NCBI GenBank assembly: GCA_903875445.1
Contig: CAIQWD010000072.1
Span: forward strand, 62,001-126,000
DNA from: an uncultured delta proteobacterium
Lineage (GTDB): Bacteria > Desulfobacterota > Desulfobulbia > Desulfobulbales > Desulfocapsaceae
Direction: 5' to 3'
Length of the DNA stretch: 64,000 nt
Position 1 is the stretch's first letter; each line of letters begins with the position of its first letter. The translations under genes and the position numbers were made by a program. This document shows positions 1-9,729 of this stretch, one piece after another. The notes beneath the pieces were generated by a model. That model worked only from the letters and a program-made list of their open reading frames with translations, was not told where the DNA came from and made no database searches.

Positions 1-1610
1 CGACAATGCTGCAGAAATTTCCGGAGAATCCGCAATTGCAGCTTATGTTGGCCGGCTTGTATCAAAAAAAAGGTGAATTGGAGAAGGCGGAACACGCTCT
101 CTTGCAGGCCATTGCAATGCAGAAAGACTCTTCATCCTTTCGGTTGACATTGGCTGATTTTTATAAAAACCATCAAATGTACAATAAAGCTGAAGAGTCA
201 CTCAAAGCAGCAGTCACCGATTTCCCCAAAGACCTGCAACTCCAGGTAGCCCTCGCCGAACTGCAGTTCGATCTGCAAAAATTACCCGAGGCCCGTGCCA
301 TTATGGAATCTATTTTGGCATCCAATCCGGCTCATGGCGGGGCTAACTTGATTAAGGCCCGGTTTCTTATCAGAGAAGGCAAAAACGATGAGGCGATCCA
401 GATTATCACCCCGCTTACCAGCGATTATCCCAAATGGGCCGATCCCTTTTATTATTCAGCGCTGGCTCACCTGCGGATCGGAAAAATAGAACTGGCGCAA
501 AAATCGATTGAACTGGCCATGCAGAACAATCCGGCAAATGATCGCTACCATGCTCTTGCGGCCCAGATCCATCTGCTACGCGGGAGCGGCAGCGATGCCG
601 AAAAAGAGGCCGGTATGGCTCTCAGTATCAACCCCCGCAATTTCATTGCCTTAAAGATCCTTGTCCAGTCCATGGTTCAGGAAAAAGCCTATGAAAAAGC
701 GGTGAAGATAATCGAGTCCCTCGACAAAAAGTTGCTTGCCGAAGACCCCGAACTTCTCGGTACTGCAGGAATGGCTTATCTGGGGTTGAATAACACTGAA
801 AAAGCCAAACAAACCTTCACGACTCTATTGACCCTAGCTCCTGACAACTCAAAGGCCTTGAGTCTTCTCACTGCCCTGACGGCCGGCAAGGACCTCGACA
901 AGGCCATTGCCTTCGTTAAAAACCATATTGCCGCCCACCCCGATGGTGGCCATTATCTTCTCCTGGGTGATCTTTATGTTAATAAAAAACAATTCGATGA
1001 AGCGCTGCAGGCATACGAAAAGGCCCAAGAATTACGACCGGAAGATCCGCAAGGCTATATTCTTCGTGCCAATCTTTTAAATATCATGGGGAAAACCGAT
1101 GCAACCATCGCCCAGTATAACGAACTTCTCAAAACCCAGCCGAACTCCATTGCCGGTCTCATGGGTTTGGCAACTGCCTATGAAAGCATCAACCGTTTTG
1201 CCGAGGCCAAGGCAAAATACCAACGAGTCCTGGAACTCCAGCCGAACCTTCCGGCAGCTTCCAATAATCTTGCCTGGCTGATCGCTTCAGAGGAAAACGG
1301 CGATCTTGGCGAAGCCCTTCGCCTGGCTATGCAGGCCAAACAGGCGCTACCCGACCAAGCGAATATAACCGACACCCTTGGCTGGGTGCACTATAAACGG
1401 AACTCTTATCCCTTGGCCATATCCCAATTCAAACAAGCGCTCGAGCATCGCCCGGAGGATCCAACTATCCGCTACCATCTCGCCCTCGCCCAATTCGCTA
1501 ACGGCGAGAAAGAAGAGGCTATTGCTTTGTTGGAAAAGGTGCTTGGCGACGAAGGCAGGTTTAAGGAAAGGACGGAGGCCACAACGACGCTCCAGAGTTG
1601 GAAAAAGTAA
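1..1610 (+). CDS. TPR-repeat protein, 3' part (PEP-CTERM/XrtA PrsT-like)
   Basis: The frame is open from the window edge, so the first visible ATG (position 6) is probably internal and the gene starts upstream. The 535 visible residues are almost entirely tandem 34-residue tetratricopeptide repeats, with the usual small/large/aromatic spacing (for example the stretch beginning GHYLLLGDLYVNKKQFDEAL), up to the C-terminal LQSWKK. TPR arrays are protein-binding scaffolds. An all-TPR protein near an XrtA-type exopolysaccharide module (14052-17552) suggests the PrsT lipoprotein family, which is usually about 900 residues, but the signal/lipobox end is not visible. The family assignment is inference; the TPR content is directly visible. 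Confidence 0.8.
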   Translation, partial: TMLQKFPENPQLQLMLAGLYQKKGELEKAEHALLQAIAMQKDSSSFRLTLADFYKNHQMYNKAEESLKAAVTDFPKDLQLQVALAELQFDLQKLPEARAIMESILASNPAHGGANLIKARFLIREGKNDEAIQIITPLTSDYPKWADPFYYSALAHLRIGKIELAQKSIELAMQNNPANDRYHALAAQIHLLRGSGSDAEKEAGMALSINPRNFIALKILVQSMVQEKAYEKAVKIIESLDKKLLAEDPELLGTAGMAYLGLNNTEKAKQTFTTLLTLAPDNSKALSLLTALTAGKDLDKAIAFVKNHIAAHPDGGHYLLLGDLYVNKKQFDEALQAYEKAQELRPEDPQGYILRANLLNIMGKTDATIAQYNELLKTQPNSIAGLMGLATAYESINRFAEAKAKYQRVLELQPNLPAASNNLAWLIASEENGDLGEALRLAMQAKQALPDQANITDTLGWVHYKRNSYPLAISQFKQALEHRPEDPTIRYHLALAQFANGEKEEAIALLEKVLGDEGRFKERTEATTTLQSWKK

Positions 1611-1670
1611 CGGATGGGAATGGTCGCTGAGGTGCCAGCGACCGAGCGCCACCCCTCTGCTAACGCAATT

Positions 1671-1708
1671 TACGAACTGCCCCGTTTTAATTGGCGGGGC
1701 AGTTCGTA
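1671..1708. terminator. Perfect 14-bp hairpin between convergent genes
   Basis: Arms 1671-1684 and 1695-1708 are perfectly complementary (TACGAACTGCCCCG pairs with CGGGGCAGTTCGTA) around a 10-nt loop. It lies between the end of the TPR gene (+) and the end of mnmE (-). The position suggests a bidirectional terminator. Neither side has a strong U-tract, so an intrinsic terminator is probable but not certain. Confidence 0.6.
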
Positions 1709-1711
1709 CAC

Positions 1712-3106
1712 CTACTTACCCAAACAAAACTCGGCGAAGATGACATCAAGTATGTCTTCGGTAGTGGTTTCCCCAACTATTTCCGCCAGACGATCGAGAC
1801 ACTCCTGGAGATCGACGGCGATAAGGTCATTGGTAAGCCCGGAATTCAGGGATTCGAAAACCCGTTCGCACGCCTGGTGCGCTGCCAACAGGGCCTGCTT
1901 ATGTCGCACATTGGGGGCGCAGCCGCCTTCTTCCCACTGATCGCTCCCCGAGGTGACAGCTCTAAACAAAGCCTGTTTCAGCTCGTCAATGCCCAGTTGA
2001 CTTTTTGCGGAAATCGCAAGACATCCACCAAGACCGTTGAGTAACGAGAGGTCCGGACGATTCTCTCCGCAGATATCGATCTTGTTGATCACCGGCAAAA
2101 GAGGCTTATGGCGGACCTGCTGATAAAGCCGTTGATCACCTTCGGACACCTCTCTTGATCCGTCGATGAGAAAGACAACCAAATCGGCCTTATTGATAAG
2201 TTCCCTTGCCCTTTGGATACCAAGTTCCTCAACTTCCCCAGCATTTTCACGGATACCCGCGGTATCGATAATCCTGACCGGCACACCGAAGATATCGATA
2301 ATTTCTTCGATCGAATCCCTGGTGGTGCCGGGGATAGCGGTAACCAACGCCCGTTCCTCCTGGAGGATGGCATTGAGAAGGCTTGACTTACCGACGTTTG
2401 GCAGACCGGCGATAACAATGGCAACACCATCTCGATAGAGTTTGCCGCGATCGGCATTGCCGAGGAGATTTTTAATCGGGACAGCAACCTCAAGCGCCAA
2501 CTGTTCGATGAGGTGCCGATGATCGACAATCTCCACATCCTCGTCAGGAAAATCGATCGCCACCTCAACCAGAGCACGCATGTGAATGAGGCTTTGACGA
2601 ATCGGTTCAATTTTCCGGTATAAGGCACCGGACAATTGTTCCTGAGCCAAGTCGACACCTTTTCTGGTCTTGGCAGATAAGATATCGATGACCGCCTCGG
2701 CCCGGGTCAAGTCAATACGACCGTTGAGAAATGCCCGCCTGGTGAATTCGCCGGGGGAGGCAAGAACTGCGCCGCTTGCCAGAATGAGTTCGAGGACATT
2801 TTGCAGCACGAGAAAGCTGCCGTGGCAGTGAATTTCCACGACATCTTCCCTGGTATAGGTATGGGGAGCGGCCATATACACGGCCAGCACCTCATCAAGG
2901 ATTTTACCCCCCTTCGGCTGGCAAATATGACCGTAGTACAGACGATGACTGGCAAAGGAGCAGGTCGTATCCTTCGGGCGAAAGAGTCTTGCAAGGATTG
3001 GGAGGGCCAGTTTGCCGCTTATCCGAATTATGCCGATGCCGCCGGCACCGACTGGTGTGGAGATGGCGGCAATGGTTGCATCACTGTATGGAAGATTCAC
3101 TTGCAT
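1712..3106 (-). CDS. mnmE: tRNA uridine-5-carboxymethylaminomethyl GTPase MnmE
   Basis: MnmE works with MnmG to modify U34 of several tRNAs. The 464 residues match the family length. The N-terminal formyl-THF-binding domain spans about 1-120. A helical domain surrounds a Ras-like G domain with GLPNVGKS (234-241), TTRD (261-264), DTAG (281-284) and NKID (341-344). The C-terminus ends FCLGK, with the conserved catalytic cysteine at 461. It is the last gene of the rpmH-to-mnmE cluster, 53 bp after jag, and its stop lies next to the 1671-1708 hairpin. Its partner mnmG is at 7818 on the opposite strand. Confidence 0.97.
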   Translation of the reverse strand: MQVNLPYSDATIAAISTPVGAGGIGIIRISGKLALPILARLFRPKDTTCSFASHRLYYGHICQPKGGKILDEVLAVYMAAPHTYTREDVVEIHCHGSFLVLQNVLELILASGAVLASPGEFTRRAFLNGRIDLTRAEAVIDILSAKTRKGVDLAQEQLSGALYRKIEPIRQSLIHMRALVEVAIDFPDEDVEIVDHRHLIEQLALEVAVPIKNLLGNADRGKLYRDGVAIVIAGLPNVGKSSLLNAILQEERALVTAIPGTTRDSIEEIIDIFGVPVRIIDTAGIRENAGEVEELGIQRARELINKADLVVFLIDGSREVSEGDQRLYQQVRHKPLLPVINKIDICGENRPDLSLLNGLGGCLAISAKSQLGIDELKQALFRAVTSGSDQWEEGGCAPNVRHKQALLAAHQACERVFESLNSGLTNDLIAVDLQECLDRLAEIVGETTTEDILDVIFAEFCLGK

Positions 3107-3159
3107 ACCTCATGTGACGGGTGGGCAAAGTCTCCTTGGGTGGAATTGCAACTCAACAA

Positions 3160-4056
3160 TCAGGATTCACGGTTATTCTTTGGACCGTTTTTTCCCTGCC
3201 GGCCCTTGCTCTGGGGACGTTTACGCCCCCCACCCGGGCGGTTGCCTTTACCGGGTTTATAGATGAGGATTTTTTTGAACAGACCATCTCCGACCGAACG
3301 GCTGCGAATTTCCTTATCCTCTTGAAAAAACATATGAATAACTCTGCGCTCCGAGGGATTAAGGCCCGGTAAAACCTGGGTCTTGCCATCTTCCTTGACG
3401 AGAGCGGCCAGCTCGGCGGCCTTAAGCTTCAGTTCCTCCAGCCTTTTTTCCCGGAAGGCTCCGACATTGATGGAAATTCTCAGCCGTTCCTGAACCTTGC
3501 GGCTGACGATTTTGCGGAGGATATACTGCAGGCTATCCAAGACCTTCCCTTCCGGTCCGGCAAGATTTTCTTCGAATTCGCCGCGCAGGGTGCAGGAAAT
3601 CGCCAATCCCGTCGTTTCCACCTGAAGAGTTGAAGGAAATCCCATGAGTGCAACTATACGGAGCAACTCCTCCTTGACAATCTCAACACTCTCGGGACTT
3701 GCATCACTTTCCTGTTCAGCTTCGGTCGGAAGCTCCTCCTCTTCGTCATCTTCCTCTTCGCGCGCTGTTTCAGCGGGAGCGATCTCGGGTAACTCGAACT
3801 CCGTTACATGTTGTTCTTCTTGTATTTCCGCTCCGGGAGAAGAATCAAGCTCGAATACCTCCGCCACTTCTTCGGCCACCGGTTTGAGCTGAACTCGAAT
3901 ATGTGCCTTTTTGCGAATCAGGCCAAAGATTCCGGTGGAACCGGTCTCCATAACCGCAATATCAAGATTTTCTTGCGGAACACCAAGGGCCTCACATGCC
4001 TTCTTGATCGCTTCAGCGACGTCTTTGCCGTAAAAATCGTTTTTGTCTAAAGACAT
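3160..4056 (-). CDS. jag: RNA-binding protein KhpB/Jag (EloR), Jag_N-KH-R3H
   Basis: A 298-residue Jag/KhpB protein. Residues 1-55 form the Jag_N domain (GSTGIFGL at 39-46), and 65-125 are a very acidic linker rich in Glu and Asp. A KH domain follows at about 126-200 and an R3H domain at about 205-268, around NPSERRVIH. The last 30 residues are a basic Gly/Lys/Arg/Asn tail. KhpB proteins bind RNA and, in Gram-positives, influence cell elongation; the role in deltaproteobacteria is not settled. It sits directly after yidC, the usual place for jag. The acidic linker is longer than in short homologues but common in proteobacterial members. Confidence 0.93.
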   Translation of the reverse strand: MSLDKNDFYGKDVAEAIKKACEALGVPQENLDIAVMETGSTGIFGLIRKKAHIRVQLKPVAEEVAEVFELDSSPGAEIQEEQHVTEFELPEIAPAETAREEEDDEEEELPTEAEQESDASPESVEIVKEELLRIVALMGFPSTLQVETTGLAISCTLRGEFEENLAGPEGKVLDSLQYILRKIVSRKVQERLRISINVGAFREKRLEELKLKAAELAALVKEDGKTQVLPGLNPSERRVIHMFFQEDKEIRSRSVGDGLFKKILIYKPGKGNRPGGGRKRPQSKGRQGKNGPKNNRES

Positions 4057-4127
4057 TTATTTACCTTCTTCAAAAATATCTCAATACTTTTCCTGCAGTT
4101 TCATCCGCGAATCATGATTGCTTCACA

Positions 4128-5798
4128 TCAAGCGACGGCTTCCGCTTTCTTGGTATCCCGATTGATGATCACCTGCTGCAGGATGGACAGGAGGTTATTG
4201 ACAAACCAATAGAGAACAAGCCCCGAGGCAAAGTTAAGAAACATGAATGTGAAAATCACCGGCAAAAACATCATTATTTTTGCCTGCGTCGGGTCGGCTG
4301 TGCTGGGCGAGAGTTTTTGTTGGAAAAACATTGACGCGCCCATCAACAAAGTAAGTACCGGCAATCCACCGAGATACGGAATATCGAAGCCGAGCCATAA
4401 ACGATCAGGAGCGGAAAGATCGGTTATCCACAACATGAACGGTGCATGGCGCAGTTCAATACCCATCAACAAAACTTTATAGAGTGCAAAAAACACGGGA
4501 ATCTGCATCACCATCGGTAGACAACCGCCAAGAGGATTAACCTTGTAGGTCTTATAGAGATTCATCACCTCCTGGTTCATCTTGGTCGGATCATTCTTAT
4601 ACTTTTCCTTGATCTTGACCATCTTCGGCTGCAATTTCTGCATGTTTTTCATCGACTTCATGCCCTTTTGGGAGATCGGCCAGAAAACTCCCTTGAAGAG
4701 CACGGTGACCAAAATAATGGCCACACCATAATTATGGAGGTATTTGTAAAACCAATTGAGCAGCCAGAGTGTCGGTTTGGCAATAACATCGAACCAGCCG
4801 AAGTTAATGGATTTATCAAGGTTGTTCCCAAGTTCTTTGAGCATCGTCAGCTTTTTCGGACCGTAAAAGACATTATATTTATACTCTTTTTCCGTACCCG
4901 GCTGCAGGGTATCAAGACTTCCGGCAAAAATCATCTTGGTGAGATCATCATTGCCCTGCATAGTAAAAGAAACGCCTGAACCTTCGATCGGCAGCAGTCC
5001 GCTCAGGAAGTAATTACCCTCATAGCCCACCCAATCGATGGTTCCCTGCAGGGTCTTCGGCCCATCTTTGAATTCTTTCGAAGGCACTTCATGGAGTTCA
5101 CCGTTGACATAAGCGGCCGGACCGGCAAACATGAACTTCTGCGCAGGGCTGTCAGCCCCGAGAAAATTCTTATCAACCAAATGCAGTTGCGGAAGCCCCT
5201 GAACGAGGGCGGATGAGGCGTTTTTTACTTTTATGCTCAGACCTATCAGATAACTGTTGTTGGTGAAGCTGTACACCCGCTCAACGGTCAAACCATTGGC
5301 TGCCTGGGCGGTCATCCGTAACTCACTTTTATTCAAATCGCCTGACAGCTTAAGGTTTTCCTTGTCACTATCGTAAAGCAGTTGCATCCCAACTATGCTG
5401 CCCCAGGAAAATTGGAGTGAAGTACCCTGGGTCGCATCTGTTTTGACCAGTTGCATCCCTTGTGAATCTTTGGCATGGGTCTCCTTGTACTCTTTCAGGA
5501 TAAAACTTTTAATTCCGCCACCATCTTCCGACATGATTGCTGTATACAGGTCGGTTTCGATGGTTATTTCTTTTGGCTTCCGATCGTATGCCTGAACTGG
5601 GGGAGAAATAACCGGAGAAGTCACTACCGGTGCTGCTGTGGTCTGCGGCACAACTGCCGACTTAGTCGACACTCCAGTCTGCTGCTGAGCCGGCTGCTCG
5701 ACAGTGGCGGGTTTATCAAATCCGACAAATAAATACTGATAACCAACAAGAATAACAAAAGAAATGATGATCGCTAAAAAGGCTCTATAGTTATCCAT
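4128..5798 (-). CDS. yidC: Membrane protein insertase YidC
   Basis: The 556-residue Gram-negative-type insertase inserts and folds inner-membrane proteins, alone or with SecYEG. An N-terminal membrane segment (residues about 6-24) is followed by a Pro/Thr/Val-rich linker and the large periplasmic domain (about 60-340). The C-terminal 60KD_IMP region carries five membrane segments, with the conserved NPLGGCLPMVMQIPVFFALY stretch. The position of the hydrophilic-groove arginine of E. coli YidC appears to be lysine here (in LFKGVFWPIS), a conservative change. The gene follows yidD in the ribosomal protein L34 operon, and jag is next. Confidence 0.97.
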   Translation of the reverse strand: MDNYRAFLAIIISFVILVGYQYLFVGFDKPATVEQPAQQQTGVSTKSAVVPQTTAAPVVTSPVISPPVQAYDRKPKEITIETDLYTAIMSEDGGGIKSFILKEYKETHAKDSQGMQLVKTDATQGTSLQFSWGSIVGMQLLYDSDKENLKLSGDLNKSELRMTAQAANGLTVERVYSFTNNSYLIGLSIKVKNASSALVQGLPQLHLVDKNFLGADSPAQKFMFAGPAAYVNGELHEVPSKEFKDGPKTLQGTIDWVGYEGNYFLSGLLPIEGSGVSFTMQGNDDLTKMIFAGSLDTLQPGTEKEYKYNVFYGPKKLTMLKELGNNLDKSINFGWFDVIAKPTLWLLNWFYKYLHNYGVAIILVTVLFKGVFWPISQKGMKSMKNMQKLQPKMVKIKEKYKNDPTKMNQEVMNLYKTYKVNPLGGCLPMVMQIPVFFALYKVLLMGIELRHAPFMLWITDLSAPDRLWLGFDIPYLGGLPVLTLLMGASMFFQQKLSPSTADPTQAKIMMFLPVIFTFMFLNFASGLVLYWFVNNLLSILQQVIINRDTKKAEAVA

Positions 5799-5871
5799 TA
5801 TACCTACCGTGAATTATGTCAACACTAGGGGAGTTGTGTCAATTAACATGAAAATCCGGCGAATACCCCAC

Positions 5872-6096
5872 TTACTGTACCGGATCATAGCCGCCTCGGG
5901 AAAAAGGATGGCAGCGGAGAATACGACGTATGCCGAGAAAACTCCCCCGAAGAGCACCATATTTTTCAATTGCCTGAATCGTATAAACAGAACACGTGGG
6001 GAAAAAGCGGCAACTTGGCGGCAGAAAGGGAGATAAGAAATACTTGTACCCTTTTACTAACCCTATAAACATTGTTTTGAGGAGGTCGCTTCTCAT
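5872..6096 (-). CDS. yidD: Membrane protein insertion efficiency factor YidD
   Basis: A 74-residue YidD (UPF0161) protein with the signature [17 protein letters not shown] and [12 protein letters not shown], including Cys29, Cys35 and Cys62. It associates with the inner membrane through an amphipathic N-terminal helix and supports YidC-dependent insertion. I place the start at the ATG at 6096, 4 bp after the rnpA stop and with GGGAAG upstream. A longer reading beginning inside rnpA (6135) is possible but would add residues unlike the family. It lies between rnpA and yidC, as in most bacteria. Confidence 0.92.
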   Translation of the reverse strand: MRSDLLKTMFIGLVKGYKYFLSPFLPPSCRFFPTCSVYTIQAIEKYGALRGSFLGIRRILRCHPFSRGGYDPVQ

Positions 6097-6100
6097 TATT

Positions 6101-6457
6101 TCATGCTTCCCGAGAACAACCAATGCGGCACGCAAGAGGAGCTATTGCCATGCGGATATCCTTAGGATGTGAAATGGAAAAATCAGGACGAACGGCAAAA
6201 ACAATATCCACTCCAGCAGGATACTGTGCTCGCCATAGCCTGAATGACTCCCGGATTATTCGTTTCAGGCGATTTCTCTGCACCGCTCCACGAATATTTC
6301 GATGAACACTTATTCCCAACCTACTCAACCCTGTTGTATTCGGTCGGCAGATCAAGGTGAAACCATCACCGTGCAAACGCTTTCCCCGGCTATAGACCTG
6401 CTCAAATTCCCACCCTTTTCGCAAAAGGGCGCTTTTAGAGAGTCGATTGCCGGCCAA
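6101..6457 (-). CDS. rnpA: Ribonuclease P protein component
   Basis: The 118-residue protein subunit of RNase P helps the catalytic RNA bind the 5' leader of pre-tRNA. The family signature is present as [11 protein letters not shown], preceded by [14 protein letters not shown]. The N-terminal [17 protein letters not shown] matches the usual RNase P opening. It starts 3 bp after the rpmH stop, the classic rpmH-rnpA pairing. No rnpB RNA was seen in the window. Confidence 0.96.
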   Translation of the reverse strand: MAGNRLSKSALLRKGWEFEQVYSRGKRLHGDGFTLICRPNTTGLSRLGISVHRNIRGAVQRNRLKRIIRESFRLWRAQYPAGVDIVFAVRPDFSISHPKDIRMAIAPLACRIGCSREA

Positions 6458-6460
6458 GGG

Positions 6461-6598
6461 TTAAGCCGAAAGCCTTTTGCGGCCCCTTGCTCTTCGAGCT
6501 TGCAATACCGCCCGGCCGCCTCGAGTGCTCATTCTTTCACGGAAACCGTGGGTGCGTTTACGCTTGAGAATACTTGGTTGAAATGTTCGCTTGCTCAT
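6461..6598 (-). CDS. rpmH: 50S ribosomal protein L34
   Basis: A 45-residue reading on the minus strand begins [20 protein letters not shown] and ends GRKRLSA followed by TAA. This is a textbook bacterial L34: very basic, with the KRTFQPS opening and the HGFRxRM motif. It is easily missed because of its size. The start codon is at 6598-6596 with AGGAAG just upstream on the minus strand (complement of 6605-6610). It heads the rpmH-rnpA-yidD-yidC-jag-mnmE cluster. In many bacteria dnaA lies upstream of rpmH, but here the upstream neighbour is a methyltransferase gene on the other strand. Confidence 0.97.
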   Translation of the reverse strand: MSKRTFQPSILKRKRTHGFRERMSTRGGRAVLQARRARGRKRLSA

Positions 6599-6942
6599 TT
6601 GTTACTTCCTCATTGGTAATATCATGGTGAAACCATGCTTTTTTATGCTTCAACGATCGGAGAATGCTCTGCTTTGTCATGTGATAGACAGCCGCTCTCC
6701 AAACCAATTATTTCCCGCCTTGGCAAGATGGCCATCTGCGGAACGACAAATTACAAGAGAGGAATATTAACCATATATGGTGGACGGTGTCAAACATTTT
6801 TGTCCTCGCCTCCTGCCATATCTTGCGCTGGGACAGCAGCTGTGCTATGCTCCTGCCTGCAAAAGAAGGCTTTTTTAGTCCTCCTTGCATTCCTGTTTTT
6901 ATATCTTTTGTGACTTGCATTCTCAACAAAGATTTTCCTTGT
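6599..6942. other. Divergent intergenic region upstream of rpmH and the methyltransferase
   Basis: There is no convincing gene. It must hold the rpmH promoter (minus) and that of the methyltransferase (plus). A short perfect inverted repeat CATGGT-GAA-ACCATG lies at 6623-6637 and is followed on the plus strand by a T-run, so it resembles a small terminator, although no plus-strand gene precedes it. I found no cluster of DnaA boxes, so I do not call an origin. A 52-codon in-frame extension of the methyltransferase (from 6787) overlaps this region but looks non-coding. Confidence 0.5.
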
Positions 6943-7770
6943 ATGGCCGACACCAAAATTCAAACTTTTGCCGATATTGATTGGGCCTATCTTCGGGCCA
7001 AGGCTTTCGAAAAAAAAGCTTGGCGTAACAAGGGTCCAAAAGAATGGGATGCCAAGGCCAGCTCGTTTGCCGCGAGAAATAAAAGTGCGGCATACATCGA
7101 CCTCTTCCTCGCCCTCCTGCCACTTGAAACCACCATGTCCGTACTCGATGTTGGCTCCGGACCCGGCACTCTGACCATCCCGATTGCCGGCAAAGTCGGC
7201 TCTGTAACCGCCATCGATTTTTCGGCAGGCATGCTTGAAGTGCTGAACGATCTTGCCGCAACAGAAAAAATCTCCAATATAAAAACCATCCAATGCGCCT
7301 GGGAGGATGATTGGCAGGCCAAGGGTCTCCGCCCCCACGACATTGCCATCGCCTCAAGGGCGATGGGTGTCGAGGATCTCGATGCCGCCCTTAAAAAGAT
7401 TGATGCCTACGCCACAAGATATGTCTTTCTCAGTGATAGAATAGGCTCGACTCCCTTTGATGTTGCAGCCTTTGCCGCCCTTGGGCGGCCTTTTGCTGCT
7501 GGCCCGGACTATATTTATACCGTCAACATGTTGTATAGTTTGGGTATTCACCCGAATATTTCAGTGTTAACCCTCGACCGGGAGATCACTTTCGCCTCCA
7601 TGGAGGAGGCCACCAAATCATATAGCTGGATGTTTAACGATATTACTGCCGATGAAACAGTTGCTCTGGAAAACTATCTGCGAAAGCAAATCGTCAAAAA
7701 AGAAGGCGACCAATTGACCTTGCGCCGTGAGGCTCCACCCCGTTGGGCGGTGATCTGGTGGCAAAAATAA
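6943..7770 (+). CDS. Class I SAM-dependent methyltransferase
   Basis: A 275-residue protein with the SAM-binding glycine motif VLDVGSGPGTLTIP (67-80), followed by an acidic motif II (VTAIDFSAGMLEVL). This is the Methyltransf_11/25-type Rossmann fold. The N-terminal 60 residues (WNKG-like helix, EWDAKASSFAARN) resemble small-molecule methyltransferases in deltaproteobacteria; the substrate cannot be told. The ATG at 6943 is preferred because the residues before it (from 6787) are Cys/Phe-rich with no family character. No clear ribosome binding site is visible. mnmG follows 47 bp later on the same strand. Confidence 0.8.
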   Translation: MADTKIQTFADIDWAYLRAKAFEKKAWRNKGPKEWDAKASSFAARNKSAAYIDLFLALLPLETTMSVLDVGSGPGTLTIPIAGKVGSVTAIDFSAGMLEVLNDLAATEKISNIKTIQCAWEDDWQAKGLRPHDIAIASRAMGVEDLDAALKKIDAYATRYVFLSDRIGSTPFDVAAFAALGRPFAAGPDYIYTVNMLYSLGIHPNISVLTLDREITFASMEEATKSYSWMFNDITADETVALENYLRKQIVKKEGDQLTLRREAPPRWAVIWWQK

Positions 7771-7817
7771 TTTTTCTAAAAGACTAAAACCTCCGCTCAG
7801 CCCCTGACAAATAAACG

Positions 7818-9710
7818 ATGACTGAAGAATACGATATAGTGGTAATCGGTGCCGGCCATGCCGGTTGCGAAGCAGCATTGGCAGCTGCCAGAATGGGTTG
7901 CAAAACCCTGCTCACGGTAATTAATGCCGATACCATCGGGGCCATGTCGTGCAATCCCGCCATCGGCGGCCTGGCCAAGGGACATCTGGTGCGGGAAATT
8001 GATGCCCTTGGCGGTGAAATGGCCCGAAATATCGATGCCACCTCCATCCAGTTTCGTCGATTGAATACCAGCAAAGGCCCGGCGGTACGGTCTTCCCGCG
8101 CCCAGGCAGACCGCTTGTTGTACCGGCTACGCATGAAATCGGTGGTGGAAAACCAGGAGAACCTGACCGTCAAGCAAACGGTGGTCGATGGCCTTCTCGT
8201 CCAGGATGGCCAAATTGCCGGAATCCTAACCTCCCTCGACGAGGAGATCCGTACCAAGGCGGTGGTGGTGGCCACCGGGACCTTCCTCAACGGCCTTGTC
8301 CATATCGGACTGAAGAACTTTCCAGCCGGGCGGCTGGGTGACGCGCCCGCAAAACGACTGTCCACCTGGTTCAAAGACAACGGTTTTGCCGTCGGTCGCA
8401 TGAAGACCGGAACAGTCCCTCGACTGGCCGCACATTCAATCGACTACAGTGACCTTGAGATCCAGCACAGTGACTATCCTCCGGCACATTTTTCATATGC
8501 CGCAAAAGGTGGCTACACCCTGCCGCAACTCCCTTGCCACATCACCTATACCAATGAAAACACGCACGCGATAATCCGCGCGGGCATCGACAAATCGCCG
8601 ATGTATGCCGGGATTATCAAAGGGATTGGGGCGAGATACTGTCCTTCGGTCGAGGACAAGGTCATGCGCTTTCCGGAAAAGGATCGGCATCAGATTTTTC
8701 TCGAACCGGAAGGACTCGACACCGTCGAGGTCTACCCCAATGGTTTGCCGACCAGCCTGCCGCTTGCTACCCAGACTGCCATGATCCATTCGATCAAGGG
8801 CCTGGAGAAAGCGCAGATCATCAGACCCGGCTATGCAATTGAATATGACTATATCGATCCGCTGGGCCTGCACCCGTCTCTTGAAACCAAACAGGTTCGC
8901 GGCCTGTTCCTGGCCGGCCAGATCAACGGCACCTCGGGCTATGAAGAAGCCGCCGCCCAGGGACTCATCGCCGGTATCAACGCGGTTCGTTTCTGCCGGA
9001 ACCTGGAGCCGCTGATCCTTGATCGTTCCCAGGCCTATATCGGTGTGCTTATCGACGATCTGGTGACCTGCGGAACCAAGGAACCGTATCGACTCTTCAC
9101 CTCCCGGGCCGAATATCGACTGCTTCTTCGTGAAGACAATGCCGATACCCGATTGACTGCAATCGGATACGACATCGGCCTAGTCAAAGAATCGGTTTAT
9201 CGACAATTCTTAGTTAAACAACAGGCAGTACAGGCCGGAAAAGATGCACTTGAGGCAATCACCGTAAAACCTGCCCCGGCGATAAATGCGGCGCTGACAG
9301 CTCTCAACAGCAGCAGCATCAAACAAAAGTGTTCTCTTGCCGACCTGCTGCGACGTCCGGAGCTGTCTATCGACTCGTTTACGTCACTGCCGATCGAAGC
9401 CGAAGAGCAACGGATTCTTACCGAAATTGTTGCCGGCGGGGTTAAAGAAGAAATCGAACTGCAGATAAAATTCAAAGGATATCTTGATCGGCAGGATGAA
9501 CAAGTGATCCGTTTCAAAAAAATGGAATCGCTTGTTCTGCCCAAGAATATAGATTATCGTTCCCTGTCCGGCTTGTCCAATGAGGTGGTCGAGAAACTGA
9601 CCAGGATTCAGCCGGTGTCCCTCGGTCAGGCTTCGAGAATTTCCGGAATCACTCCTGCTGCGATCTCGGTGCTGCAGGTTCACTTGAAAAAATTGGCTAA
9701 GCAATCATAG
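7818..9710 (+). CDS. mnmG: tRNA uridine-5-carboxymethylaminomethyl synthesis enzyme MnmG (GidA)
   Basis: This 630-residue FAD-dependent enzyme acts with MnmE to install the cmnm5 group on tRNA U34. The dinucleotide-binding motif [10 protein letters not shown] is at residues 11-20. The GidA signature [13 protein letters not shown] follows, then the FAD-binding [16 protein letters not shown] and the C-terminal helical GidA_assoc domain. The length is normal. It is transcribed away from the mnmE cluster and followed by lgt 19 bp later. Confidence 0.97.
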   Translation: MTEEYDIVVIGAGHAGCEAALAAARMGCKTLLTVINADTIGAMSCNPAIGGLAKGHLVREIDALGGEMARNIDATSIQFRRLNTSKGPAVRSSRAQADRLLYRLRMKSVVENQENLTVKQTVVDGLLVQDGQIAGILTSLDEEIRTKAVVVATGTFLNGLVHIGLKNFPAGRLGDAPAKRLSTWFKDNGFAVGRMKTGTVPRLAAHSIDYSDLEIQHSDYPPAHFSYAAKGGYTLPQLPCHITYTNENTHAIIRAGIDKSPMYAGIIKGIGARYCPSVEDKVMRFPEKDRHQIFLEPEGLDTVEVYPNGLPTSLPLATQTAMIHSIKGLEKAQIIRPGYAIEYDYIDPLGLHPSLETKQVRGLFLAGQINGTSGYEEAAAQGLIAGINAVRFCRNLEPLILDRSQAYIGVLIDDLVTCGTKEPYRLFTSRAEYRLLLREDNADTRLTAIGYDIGLVKESVYRQFLVKQQAVQAGKDALEAITVKPAPAINAALTALNSSSIKQKCSLADLLRRPELSIDSFTSLPIEAEEQRILTEIVAGGVKEEIELQIKFKGYLDRQDEQVIRFKKMESLVLPKNIDYRSLSGLSNEVVEKLTRIQPVSLGQASRISGITPAAISVLQVHLKKLAKQS

Positions 9711-9729
9711 CGACTCGCTCCTCAATACT

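Noticed and set aside
4424-4432. DnaA box TTATCCACA
   Set aside because: A single perfect match inside the yidC coding region, with no cluster around it.
6787-6942. N-terminal extension of the methyltransferase
   Set aside because: The 52 extra residues are rich in Cys and Phe and unlike methyltransferases, and the ATG at 6943 gives a natural start.
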